DNA from: an uncultured Lachnospiraceae bacterium
GTDB taxonomy: Bacteria > Bacillota > Clostridia > Lachnospirales > Lachnospiraceae
Direction: 5' to 3'
DNA: 52,086 nucleotides
Assembly: GCA_910579615.1 (NCBI GenBank)
Contig: CAJTUA010000029.1
Location: 1-52,086, forward strand
Made by a program: the position numbers and the translations under genes. The notes below the pieces were generated by a model. It had not been told where the DNA came from and ran no database searches. It worked only from the letters and a program-made list of their open reading frames with translations. Positions 8,651-16,649 of this stretch are shown here, one piece after another. Each line of letters begins with the position of its first letter. Position 1 is the first letter of the stretch.

Positions 8651-8790
8651 TCAAATAAAATATTTCCACTATAATGTTGCGGCTGATAATACCATATTGT
8701 AAAGGCAACGAAAACACCAAAAATAGCAGTAATGCAAAGTATAACATAGTAGTGTTTTGTGCTTTTGGGTTTGTTTTGGATCTTATTCAT
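8632..8790 (-). pseudogene. Small membrane protein gene truncated by the IS
   Basis: A 52-codon frame starting MNKIQNKPKS has one membrane segment (residues about 15-33). It overlaps the end of the upstream 86-codon gene by 8 bp, so it is translationally coupled. The last five codons and the stop lie inside the right IS repeat, hence the native C-terminus is missing. It is the last gene of the module 1 effector operon. Confidence 0.55.
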
Positions 8791-9043
8791 GATTACCTCC
8801 GTAATATTTCTGAAATGGATTTTTAATAGCCGAAGTAATAGTAATATCCGCTGTGCAGTAAAACATAAACAAACACAAAAAGTATACTGTAAAGCAATGT
8901 AGGAAACAACTCATCCACTTATCCAGAAACACAATCAATGCACCCATCACAAGAGAAAATAATATCCCAAAGGCTCCGCTTGCTATCATTAAAAAAATTA
9001 GAAAAGTGGTTAATGTTTTTTTCTTTGTCATGTACCGAATCAT
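8783..9043 (-). CDS. Small two-TM membrane protein, unknown function
   Basis: An 86-residue protein (MIRYMTKKKT...) with two hydrophobic segments at residues about 12-36 and 42-65. It has a clear GGAGGA site seven bases before the ATG. It follows the 249-residue gene after about 240 bp and overlaps the small truncated gene downstream. Family unknown. Small membrane proteins near an exported toxin-like gene can be immunity or export helpers, but that is inference only. Confidence 0.6.
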   Translation of the reverse strand: MIRYMTKKKTLTTFLIFLMIASGAFGILFSLVMGALIVFLDKWMSCFLHCFTVYFLCLFMFYCTADITITSAIKNPFQKYYGGNHE

Positions 9044-9285
9044 ATTTTATCCTCCATGAATTAAAATGATAATCCCTATATGTACTTCTCAGTTTTTAAG
9101 GTGCTGCCATAAATTATCACTGCTTTTCCTCTTTAGTATAACACAGAATCGTATCATGCACAAGAACTATTTTGTTGAATCATTCTTTCCTCCCCTGCCC
9201 TGTTCTTTATGCTTTCCTATCCGTATTTTGTTCCTCCTGTGACATTCCCCGAACATATCCTGACAACTTGGCATGGATACCAGTT

Positions 9286-10035
9286 TTATTGCTTTCCCCG
9301 GTAGATTTTTAAAACGTCCTTGTTACATAGCAGTGCAAGGTCACCGATTCGCAGGTTCTCAAACCGAATCGTCTTGACAAGTTTAAATTCCTTTTTCCGT
9401 TCCTCCTTCGGCAATTCTTCATCTTCATATGTTATAAAAATATAAGGTTCATATCGCAAAAGCCTTGAAAACAGTCTATGGTAGTAAAGATAGTTTTGTA
9501 GCCAGAAATTCCAACTCCCAATATGCTGATACATTTCTTTACGGATTTTTTCTTCTTTATAGCAAATGGCATACATTAACACTTTGTCCCTTTGAGATTC
9601 CGCAAGAAGGTCTTCTAGCATCAACATTTCATCCTTCTTTTTCCTCAGTTCATTTTCTTCTACGGAATTTTTTTGTGAATCCCAAAGTCCAATTTCCAAT
9701 GCTAACTGGCATTTTCTAGAACTCATCGCACATACTTGTTTTTTCCTTTCAGTAAAATCATCCTCCTTTTGCCTTGAGAGTACAAGATCCAAAAAATCAT
9801 TTTCCTTTTGGATGGCGCGCGTGTAATCTGCGGCGGATAATTCATACGGATATTTTCCATATTCCGCTAATGTCGAAGCTTTTGAGCCTATGACCTGATC
9901 AAAATAGCATCTTTCATAAGAACAACAAGCTTTCCATCCGCCCAAAAACTCCATGGGAACCACATTATATTTCATCCCCTGCAAGTAGGAAACCGCATCG
10001 CTACTTTTCACAATAATCAAGTTGCTCCGGAACAT
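9286..10035 (-). CDS. Hypothetical 249-residue protein in the module 1 effector operon
   Basis: A soluble, lysine- and glutamate-rich protein without signal peptide or membrane segment; the centre (residues about 75-150) is predicted largely helical. I do not recognise the family. The start (MFRSNLIIVKS) has AGGAGG before the ATG. It begins 21 bp after the stop of the exported protein gene 10057-11127 and is almost certainly co-transcribed with it. If the upstream gene is a toxin, this could be its cytoplasmic immunity protein. About 240 bp without an evident gene follow before the next frame. Confidence 0.65.
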   Translation of the reverse strand: MFRSNLIIVKSSDAVSYLQGMKYNVVPMEFLGGWKACCSYERCYFDQVIGSKASTLAEYGKYPYELSAADYTRAIQKENDFLDLVLSRQKEDDFTERKKQVCAMSSRKCQLALEIGLWDSQKNSVEENELRKKKDEMLMLEDLLAESQRDKVLMYAICYKEEKIRKEMYQHIGSWNFWLQNYLYYHRLFSRLLRYEPYIFITYEDEELPKEERKKEFKLVKTIRFENLRIGDLALLCNKDVLKIYRGKQ

Positions 10036-10056
10036 AAAAACCTCCTGTTCTAATAA

Positions 10057-11127
10057 TCAAATATTATATGGATAAAAAAAGAATATATGGATATATCCCT
10101 GTTTACCCGAAGTAAGTATAGCGTGAATATGCGGCATGTTAAAAATCCCCTTATCAGTATGTACCTCAACAGGAGTAGATGCCCCTGTGAAATCCGCACT
10201 CATATTGCCCACCATTTGAACCAACATATGTGCATCATTTGTGTTCAGGCAAAATACATCTGGATAAGCAAAGCCGTGTTGGTTTGCAATAACAATCGCC
10301 GCTGCTGCATTTGGTTCTAATTTTGCTCCAACCACAATGCCCCCTTTTCCATTTACATCAATCCTGTGCGCCGTCCAGTATTTAGTTCCTCTCTGAGATT
10401 CTGCTATAACAGCCGCTGTTGCTACAGTGGATGCTTTTATCTGTTCTTTATGGTACAAATACCAATTCCCAATAAGCTCATTCGCCGTACCAGCTACGGC
10501 GCAGTATAAAACCGCAACTGCCAATGTTACAATCAATACCCCTGCAACAATAGCAAATAAATCAAGGAACGGAAGTGCCGAACCAAGTTTGATTGTGCTT
10601 CCAATCAAAACCAACTGCCTTGCAATTTCCTCATATGTAAAGGAATATCCGAATTCCTGCATCGAAGCAGAATAATCAAGTGAAGCATATGCCTGCGCTG
10701 TGCGCGACACTGTAAGTGTCTGTGGAATTTCAACTGAGTCAAAAACTTTATCCGCCTCTTCCAAACTCATATCAGATAAGATATCAATCTGTCCAGACTC
10801 TTCTAATGCATTATAATATTCTGCTGCCAATGTGTCAATGTACTCTGCTTCACCATCTTCCAAAGCCTCTTCCGCAAAGACACTTGCCGATTGATAATCT
10901 GCATAATAAGAACTCAGGATACGAGCTTCTTCTTCGCTTAACTCTTCTAATATCTCTAACGGTTCTACTCCCTGCTCATATGCAGCAACAATCTTCTGAT
11001 TAACCTGTTCATAAGTAATGCTAACAATACTGTCGCTTGCCAACGCCTGATCACAATAAAATTGCGATATCAACAGCGCCATACATAAAAATGCAGATAA
11101 AATTTTCTTAAAACGTTTTGTAATCAT
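10057..11127 (-). CDS. Exported protein with hydrophobic centre and toxin-like C-terminal domain
   Basis: A 356-residue protein starting MITKRFKKILSAFLCMALLI, with GGAGG nine bases before the ATG; the frame opens 14 codons earlier without a ribosome site. It has a classical signal peptide (K/R-rich start, hydrophobic core, likely cleavage after ALAS). An acidic helical region (about 30-150), a long hydrophobic stretch (about 180-220, IVAGVLIVTLAVAVLYCAVAG) and a C-terminal region rich in His and aromatics (GGIVVGAKLEPNAAAAIV, NMPHIHAIL) follow. The end resembles C-terminal domains of secreted Gram-positive toxin-like proteins, but I cannot name one. Its promoter lies on one arm of the 55-bp palindrome, opposite the peptide gene of module 1. 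Confidence 0.65.
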   Translation of the reverse strand: MITKRFKKILSAFLCMALLISQFYCDQALASDSIVSITYEQVNQKIVAAYEQGVEPLEILEELSEEEARILSSYYADYQSASVFAEEALEDGEAEYIDTLAAEYYNALEESGQIDILSDMSLEEADKVFDSVEIPQTLTVSRTAQAYASLDYSASMQEFGYSFTYEEIARQLVLIGSTIKLGSALPFLDLFAIVAGVLIVTLAVAVLYCAVAGTANELIGNWYLYHKEQIKASTVATAAVIAESQRGTKYWTAHRIDVNGKGGIVVGAKLEPNAAAAIVIANQHGFAYPDVFCLNTNDAHMLVQMVGNMSADFTGASTPVEVHTDKGIFNMPHIHAILTSGKQGYIHIFFFYPYNI

Positions 11128-11181
11128 AAGAACCTCCAATCTTTTCTCGTGGAATATGTTACAGTGCAACCTGACTTCTTT

Positions 11182-11276
11182 ATTCTATCATGCTATACTA
11201 AGTTTGTAGTGTGCAGAATCGTAAAATTTAATTTTACGATTCTGCACACTACAAACCGGGATTCGCATGTTATAAT
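11182..11276. promoter_or_regulatory. Divergent promoters around a perfect 55-bp palindrome
   Basis: Positions 11202-11228 and 11230-11256 are exact reverse complements (27 bp each) around one central base. The plus-strand -10 TATAAT (11271-11276) begins 15 nt after the right arm, and the minus-strand hexamer TAGAAT (11187-11182) begins 15 nt after the left arm. Neither has a good -35, as expected of activator-dependent promoters. One side drives the peptide gene, the other the exported-protein operon. The palindrome is the likely binding site of one of the module's HTH-TPR regulators; a transcribed hairpin is the alternative. Confidence 0.75.
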
Positions 11277-11389
11277 GACCTTGTACGGGGTACACTCCGT
11301 TTCCTGCACATATGAGTTGTATCCAGAAAGCGGGAATATGCCCCGACAAAACTTTGCAATTTTATACTTAGTCAAAGGAGGTTCGCACG

Positions 11390-11584
11390 ATGAAATTAGC
11401 GAAAAAATTACTTACCATTGCTTGTTTAGCATTTTTGTTTACTTCCACAGTATCTAAAAGCACCCAGAAACTGTCCTGTAAGGTAACACTTTTTGCGGAT
11501 GGAAGTACACAACCTAGCGATTATAAGGATGAGGGCGATAACATCAAGCGTCCAACCTCCATCCACAACATCACGGCAATTTAG
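11390..11584 (+). CDS. Short secreted peptide, candidate pheromone precursor (module 1)
   Basis: A 64-codon gene with AAAGGAGG eight bases before its ATG. The N-terminus MKLAKKLLTIACLAFLFTST is a signal or export sequence; the remainder is short and polar, ending RPTSIHNITAI. Its last 14 bp overlap the end of the convergent HTH-TPR gene. Short exported peptides beside an RNPP/Rgg-type regulator are typical pheromone precursors, commonly processed from the C-terminus. The gene has its own -10 at 11271. The mature peptide cannot be read from sequence alone. Confidence 0.65.
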   Translation: MKLAKKLLTIACLAFLFTSTVSKSTQKLSCKVTLFADGSTQPSDYKDEGDNIKRPTSIHNITAI

Positions 11585-12590
11585 CATCATTAGGAAAAAA
11601 TTTCTCGTAAAGTTCTTTTATCCTTTCCGATTGATGCACATCACCCTGTGCCACACTCAAAAAATATGCCTGAACGAGCTGCTTTCTACAAGACGCTCGT
11701 TCATTTTTTATAAGTAATTCTTCCTTTTCAGGAGATTCCCCATCCGTAAAAAGCCCTTCCCTTATCTGCTGTTCCCTGTTCCATACGGTATCATACAGAA
11801 AACGATAAACACTCCCCAATATCCGCCATTTTTTGCATTCCTCTATCCCGACCCTGCAATATTCCAAGGATTCCTCATGCTTGTTTTCCATACACATCAG
11901 TTGTGATAATCCCGTCAATGCACGCATATGCCACACAACATAATGCGCCGGGTTCATGTATTTTTTTTCCACATTCTCCTTTAACTTCAGTAAGAATTGA
12001 AATTCCTCATCCCTCTTTCCCATCCAATGATACGCATTGCCAATGTCAGATAATATATCCATCTCATTCTCGTTAAACGGCCATTCCGCAATGTCAATCC
12101 TGTCGAACATCGGAACCGTCAGCCGCAATGCATCCAACAATCTCTCCAGATATTTTTCTGCCGTCAGTTCGCCTTGCTTATACGCCAGTACCGCCTTTTT
12201 CTCCATCAGGTACTGTTGGTTTCGCGGATAATCCGGTATCAGCATTGGCTCTAATTTTTTCAGCTTTTTCTCTGCCTGTTCATATTCTCCAAAACAGATA
12301 TGTATATGAATCTCCGCCTTCAGATTCAAAGCCTGTGGATTCATAACAAAAAGGGATGCGTAAATCCGCTCCGGGAGTGCGCCCATCTTTCGCATGATTT
12401 TTGTATAAACCTCAATCTTTATCCTGGTCACTTTCCCGTTTTCTATTCGCTTTAAGGTATCCACAGAACATATCTCATTATCTTCCGCTTCTGTCTCCGC
12501 CTCACCGCGAATTTCAATCAATTCAAGCCGTGTCATCCGCAGCGCTCCCCGGCGCATACGAACTGTGGTGCTCAGTCGGTAAACTGCCAT
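11571..12590 (-). CDS. HTH-TPR transcriptional regulator, RNPP/Rgg-like receptor A (module 1)
   Basis: A 339-residue protein with an N-terminal XRE-type helix-turn-helix (residues about 5-70, containing SVDTLKRIENGKVTR) and a long helical TPR-like domain (about 85-339, e.g. ALNLKAEIHIHICFGEYEQA, ILSDIGNAYHWMGKRDEEF). This is the architecture of RNPP/Rgg peptide-pheromone receptors, which bind an imported peptide and switch promoters. The ATG at 12590 has GAGGAGG and overlaps the upstream regulator gene by 19 bp, so the two are translationally coupled. It is tail-to-tail with the peptide gene. It looks paralogous to 29384-30313: both have a leading Y....Y/V, an acidic insertion before ICS/ICT, and RIENGK. 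Confidence 0.8.
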   Translation of the reverse strand: MAVYRLSTTVRMRRGALRMTRLELIEIRGEAETEAEDNEICSVDTLKRIENGKVTRIKIEVYTKIMRKMGALPERIYASLFVMNPQALNLKAEIHIHICFGEYEQAEKKLKKLEPMLIPDYPRNQQYLMEKKAVLAYKQGELTAEKYLERLLDALRLTVPMFDRIDIAEWPFNENEMDILSDIGNAYHWMGKRDEEFQFLLKLKENVEKKYMNPAHYVVWHMRALTGLSQLMCMENKHEESLEYCRVGIEECKKWRILGSVYRFLYDTVWNREQQIREGLFTDGESPEKEELLIKNERASCRKQLVQAYFLSVAQGDVHQSERIKELYEKFFPNDAKLP

Positions 12591-13528
12591 CCATATTCCT
12601 CCTCAATGTATTTTTTCAGTGCTTCTGTTTCTTTTTCCCCGTCATAAAAAGAAATCACCGTATACACGGTCAGATAATCCTTCATGCAATCTCGTTTTTC
12701 CTCTTCGGTTTTCAGCCCTTTTGCCTCCCTTGCCTTTGCCCGGAGTAAAAAGATTGGAACCCGGTTTGTGACTTTTGATGTGCCACGCAATTCTTCTAAA
12801 ATCATATTACAGGCTTGTATGCATTCTTCCGGTTTTCCACTTTCATACAGGCACTCCGCATTGTACTGCATCGCAATGCGGTATGCCGGCGGAAAAAATC
12901 CCTCTCTTTTACAATTCCATTGAAAGTATTCATACAGATTTTTATATTCTGATGCCCGCTCCTCCAGGTCTTCAATGCAATGTATGATTTCTGCAATGCA
13001 TTCCAGCTCAAGGTTGCTCATCACACCTTTATTGTAAATAATCTCCTTGTAGCCCGGCGCAGTAATGGTGAGGGCTTTGAGAAACAGCTCCTTTTTCCTG
13101 CCGTTGTCCGGTTTTGGTCTTGCCCGTTCCAAGGAAGCCTTTTGGAAAAAAAGAAACTGGTCATGGAACTTATCTCCTCCATATTTTTCCTGATACAATG
13201 TCAGGTTTTCTTCTGCTTCCCTGTATTCTTTGCCCTGAATCTGCGTTACGATTGCTTCCCTGTGCATTTGTATATTACATGTTGCATCATCAAGGACAAA
13301 TTCGCATTCGCTCTTTTTAATCTTCATCCGCTCAAGGAGCGCTTCTGCCATCCAGTAATCCGCGGTTTTCTCTCCCTTTTCAATCAGCGAAAGCATGGGA
13401 ATAGAACAGATGCCATCACATATATCAAGCTGCGAATAGCCTCTTGCCTCCCGGTTCATGCGGATATAGTGCCCAATTCCATTTTCCTTCAATGTTGTGA
13501 AATCAAAGGTCTTTGTTTCCTTCTGCAT
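12572..13528 (-). CDS. HTH-TPR transcriptional regulator, receptor B (module 1)
   Basis: A 318-residue protein with an HTH near residues 18-70 (IGHYIRMNREARGYSQLDIC, then GICSIPMLSLIEKGEK). This resembles the Rgg-type start GICS..TLSRIE.GK. The rest is a helical repeat domain of TPR character. The ATG at 13528 follows GAGGAGG by about ten bases. It is the first gene of a two-gene regulator operon with receptor A. A similarly placed second regulator in module 2 (30256-31413) suggests the pair is functional, for example one peptide-responsive activator and one repressor or co-receptor. Confidence 0.78.
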   Translation of the reverse strand: MQKETKTFDFTTLKENGIGHYIRMNREARGYSQLDICDGICSIPMLSLIEKGEKTADYWMAEALLERMKIKKSECEFVLDDATCNIQMHREAIVTQIQGKEYREAEENLTLYQEKYGGDKFHDQFLFFQKASLERARPKPDNGRKKELFLKALTITAPGYKEIIYNKGVMSNLELECIAEIIHCIEDLEERASEYKNLYEYFQWNCKREGFFPPAYRIAMQYNAECLYESGKPEECIQACNMILEELRGTSKVTNRVPIFLLRAKAREAKGLKTEEEKRDCMKDYLTVYTVISFYDGEKETEALKKYIEEEYGWQFTD

Positions 13529-13729
13529 TTAAGTATTATCCTCCTCGTTATGCTATTTTTTTTGATACGATACGTACCATTCTTTTGAAAATCATTGCAT
13601 CAACCCGCTGCTTTATTTCACTAACGCGTTGCTGTTTTATAATTATAGCAAAAATATGTTATGATTGGAAGTTCTTTCTATGTTTTTTATATTTTTTTAA
13701 TAATTCCCCTGACCGAACAGGAAAATCAA

Positions 13730-13771
13730 AACAAAAATGGCGTGCCGGGTTAAAATTACTTCCCGCACGCC
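13730..13771 (-). terminator. Intrinsic terminator of the two-component operon
   Basis: On the minus strand GGCGTGCGGG pairs with CCCGGCACGCC (one bulge) and is followed by ATTTTTGTTTT. The stem overlaps the stop codon of the histidine kinase gene (13756-13758). Confidence 0.75.
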
Positions 13772-15027
13772 ACCATCGCCGTCACCTTTCCGCCATGCCC
13801 CGCGCCCTCATCCGCACCAACATTCTCAATCTTTAACATCCCCCCGCATTTCTCACAGAGAATCCGGCAGATGTACAGCCCTAACCCGAAATGCGTTTTA
13901 TCCGGCTCATGCTCATCGCGGAAAAACGGCTCGGCGGCAGAGCGCAGCGCTTCCGGGCGAAAGCCCTTCCCGTCATCCATCACCACAAGGAGAAACATCC
14001 CTCCTTCCACGGCGCACCTTACAGAAATGCATTCCGCAGCATAGCGGCACGCATTGGAGATAAGATTTTCATATATCTGGAATACTAGCTCCGTATCAAA
14101 CCACATAGCTGCATTGCCCTTCCATTCCAGTTCAAACCGTTTTTCCCCGCAGAGCAGCTCCCCCGTGCGCAGGAGGCTGTTTTTCACCTGCTCCTGGGCG
14201 GCGAACTCTATGTGTGGCACGATATCCCCAAGCTTTTGTACGGAATTCATTGTCTGTGTATAATGCTCCAGACGCACAATCTGCCCACTCATCATCCCGA
14301 GCACTTCAAGGAGTTTTTCCTCCGACACGTTCCCGCCCGGAACGTATTTTTCCAAAAAATCCGCATAGCCGCGGAGCACGGTCAGTGGCGTGCGCAAATC
14401 GTGGGAAAACGCCGCGTTCAGGCGCTTGCGCTCCTCGAGGGAACGCCAGAGCTGACGGTTGCTGTCGTACAATGCACAGCGCATCTCATCGAATGCGCGG
14501 CAAAGGATGCCAAATTCGTTTGGCTTATCATATTCCAGTTTAAAATCCAACTGATTGTCCGCAATCCTCCTTGAAGCATTCAGCAGCAGATTGATGGGTG
14601 TTTTCAGCTCCCGGTTATAAAAGAACCTGCCTGTAAGGTACACGCTGAATAAAATCCATCCCGGAATCAGAAGGAACTGGAGAAAGGCAATGAAATCATA
14701 TATTGCGCCAGACTTTCCCGCATCTTTTGCAAAATCATAATACAGTATTCCATTATTGTCATACCAAAGCTCGTAACTGTATTCCGGTTCTCCCATCTCA
14801 AATTCCGACTGTGAAATATACCAGTCCTGCAAATAATTTACAGCAACCCCAATCAAAAAAGAACCTATAAATGCCAGAAAAATACAGAGGGGTATATAGA
14901 GTCCAAACCGCCATTTTAACTGTGAAAAACGGTCGTGCAGCCCCTTTTTTAAATTCTGCCGCCACTGCCTTGCCCCGTTGCGGATTCCCTTCTTCCTTAC
15001 GATTTTCCAAATTTTTATTTTACCCAT
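13756..15027 (-). CDS. Sensor histidine kinase
   Basis: A 423-residue membrane kinase. Two membrane segments (residues about 42-64 and 111-133) enclose a short extracellular loop of about 45 residues. A HAMP-like linker (about 134-190), the dimerisation/phosphoacceptor domain with His209 in AFSHDLRTPLTVLRG, and an ATPase domain with N box (NLISNACRYA), G1 (DDGKGF) and G2 (HFGLGLYICR) follow. The gene overlaps the end of the response regulator gene by 13 bp. The short sensor loop recalls kinases that sense cell-envelope or peptide-antibiotic stress through a partner, which is inference. Confidence 0.92.
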   Translation of the reverse strand: MGKIKIWKIVRKKGIRNGARQWRQNLKKGLHDRFSQLKWRFGLYIPLCIFLAFIGSFLIGVAVNYLQDWYISQSEFEMGEPEYSYELWYDNNGILYYDFAKDAGKSGAIYDFIAFLQFLLIPGWILFSVYLTGRFFYNRELKTPINLLLNASRRIADNQLDFKLEYDKPNEFGILCRAFDEMRCALYDSNRQLWRSLEERKRLNAAFSHDLRTPLTVLRGYADFLEKYVPGGNVSEEKLLEVLGMMSGQIVRLEHYTQTMNSVQKLGDIVPHIEFAAQEQVKNSLLRTGELLCGEKRFELEWKGNAAMWFDTELVFQIYENLISNACRYAAECISVRCAVEGGMFLLVVMDDGKGFRPEALRSAAEPFFRDEHEPDKTHFGLGLYICRILCEKCGGMLKIENVGADEGAGHGGKVTAMVACGK

Positions 15028-15686
15028 TTATACCCCATACCCCACACAGTTTCCAGATGGTATTCTTCGCCATGCGCAGAAAGCTTCGCCCGGATGCGCC
15101 GCACATGCTCGGCAATCACGATGCTGTCCCCCTGCGCGTCATACCCCCATATTTTCTCATAAATCCGCTCTTTGTCAAATACCTGTCCGCAGTTTAAGGA
15201 CAGCAATTCCACAATCTGAAATTCTTTTTTTGCAAAGTCAAGCGCCTTGCCGCCCACTGCGACTGTTTTCGCGGAATAATCAATTGTCAGGCGCCCAAAG
15301 AAGCGCACATTTTTCTGTGCCTCCCCGCGGTGGTCCCTGCGGATATGCGCCGCCACCCGCGCGCCAAGCTCGTCGATGGAAAAGGGCTTTAACATATAGT
15401 CATCGCCGCCCGCCGCAAATCCTGCAATTTTATCGTTGTCCTCAATCCGCGCCGTCAGAAACAGAATCGGGCAGGAGACATAGTCGCGCACCTGCCTGCA
15501 CACGCTGAAGCCATCGCCGTCCGGCATATTGACATCAAGCACTATCATATCCGGGTTTCTCTTCATATTTTCCACCGCTTCCCTGCCGTTTTTCGCGGTG
15601 ATTACTTCATAACCGTTCATTTCAAAATAATCTTTCAGCAGGCTGAGCACGCCCGGCTCATCGTCCGCCACAAGGATTTTGTACAT
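15015..15686 (-). CDS. OmpR/PhoB-family response regulator
   Basis: A 223-residue regulator: receiver domain (Asp8/Asp9 pocket, phosphoacceptor Asp51 in IVLDVNMPDG, Lys100 in MLKPF) and a C-terminal winged helix (about 125-223; EHVRRIRAKL is the recognition-helix area). I start it at the ATG at 15686 (MYKILVADDE) because the frame upstream adds only five codons and a GGAAGTG site lies at the right distance. GDSIVIAEHVRRIRAKL resembles lantibiotic-type regulators (SpaR/NisR-like). It is the first gene of the two-component operon. Confidence 0.92.
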   Translation of the reverse strand: MYKILVADDEPGVLSLLKDYFEMNGYEVITAKNGREAVENMKRNPDMIVLDVNMPDGDGFSVCRQVRDYVSCPILFLTARIEDNDKIAGFAAGGDDYMLKPFSIDELGARVAAHIRRDHRGEAQKNVRFFGRLTIDYSAKTVAVGGKALDFAKKEFQIVELLSLNCGQVFDKERIYEKIWGYDAQGDSIVIAEHVRRIRAKLSAHGEEYHLETVWGMGYKWVK

Positions 15687-15917
15687 AAGAATCACTTCCA
15701 TTTCCTGATAATGTGTGGCGGGAAAGGATTCCCGGGTTCCAAAAAATTAAGGAACCCTGGTTCACAGCCACATTTATAGAATATTGTACCCCTGCTTTAT
15801 CAATTTTCCATCAACTGTCCGGAAATTCCCTGTATTTCTCTTTCTCAATCCGTGATTTGCGAAATCCGGTTCTGATATCATTACACCATATTTCATAACA
15901 AAAAACAATAACCAGTT

Positions 15918-16439
15918 TCAGAATCCCGCCAATATAACACTTGCCGCCAGCCCGCTCAGCGTCGCAATCAGCGCTCCCGGCAGCGTCCAACGGGTTTTAT
16001 TCACTTTTGCTGCCATATAATAAACGGAAAGCGTGTAAAAAATAGTTTCCGTACACGACATCGAAATCGACGCAATGCGCCCAATCAGCGAATCGGTTCC
16101 GTATTTCTGGTATATGTCAAGCAGAAGCCCGGTTGCCGCGGACGATGAAAACATTTTCACAACGGACAGCGGAATCAGCTCAACCGGGAAATGCAGAAGC
16201 TTTGCCACAGGCTGTAAGAGCTTCCCAAATGCGTCAAGCGCCCCGGAAGCCCGCAAAATCCCTACCCCCATCATAAGCCCCACCAGGGTTGGCAGGATGG
16301 ATACTACCGTCGAGAGCCCCTTTTTCGCTCCCTTTACAAATTCATCGTAGACATTGACTTTCATTAACAGGGCAAAGCCAATAATATAGAAAAAAAGGAG
16401 CGGCATGATATAATCGGACAGATAGACAAGGAATCCCAT
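15918..16439 (-). CDS. spmB: Spore maturation protein B
   Basis: A 173-residue membrane protein of the nucleoside-recognition (Gate) family: MGFLVYLSDYIMPLLFFYII, then KGAKKGLSTVVSILPTLVGL, and MFSSSAATGLLLDIY with SCTETIFYTLSVYY. This is the SpmB pattern, a protein involved in spore core dehydration. The ATG at 16439 follows GGGGGG; the frame opens ten codons earlier. The usual partner spmA is not adjacent: upstream sequence is the divergent MerR-methyltransferase promoter. The gene implies a spore-forming lineage. Confidence 0.88.
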   Translation of the reverse strand: MGFLVYLSDYIMPLLFFYIIGFALLMKVNVYDEFVKGAKKGLSTVVSILPTLVGLMMGVGILRASGALDAFGKLLQPVAKLLHFPVELIPLSVVKMFSSSAATGLLLDIYQKYGTDSLIGRIASISMSCTETIFYTLSVYYMAAKVNKTRWTLPGALIATLSGLAASVILAGF

Positions 16440-16519
16440 AATAATCCCCCTGCGCGGGTATCTTCTCATTTATGGATATGCCTGATAAAAAATTTTTATG
16501 AAAGCATTATTTTTTTCTC

Positions 16520-16550
16520 TTGACCTTTCCGTTACGTAAAGGTATATGAT
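16520..16550 (+). promoter_or_regulatory. MerR-type promoter with 19-bp spacer and internal dyad
   Basis: TTGACC (16520-16525) and TATGAT (16545-16550) are 19 bp apart, the over-long spacer of MerR-controlled promoters. The spacer is filled by a dyad, CCTTTCCGT and ACGTAAAGG around one base (8 of 9 positions symmetric). The MerR-methyltransferase gene 100 bp downstream is the obvious autoregulator. Confidence 0.8.
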
Positions 16551-16649
16551 TGGGATAAGGGAATGATTTGTGTTTTATGCAGTGGTTTTAAAACCGCCGC
16601 CACACCCTAATATTATTTCATGCGCCCAAAGCGCAGCAAGGAGGAAATC

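Noticed and set aside
11390..11584. Peptide gene of module 1 as a bacteriocin precursor
   Set aside because: There is no double-glycine leader or modification enzyme; a Sec-type start next to a HTH-TPR regulator fits a pheromone better, though a bacteriocin cannot be excluded.
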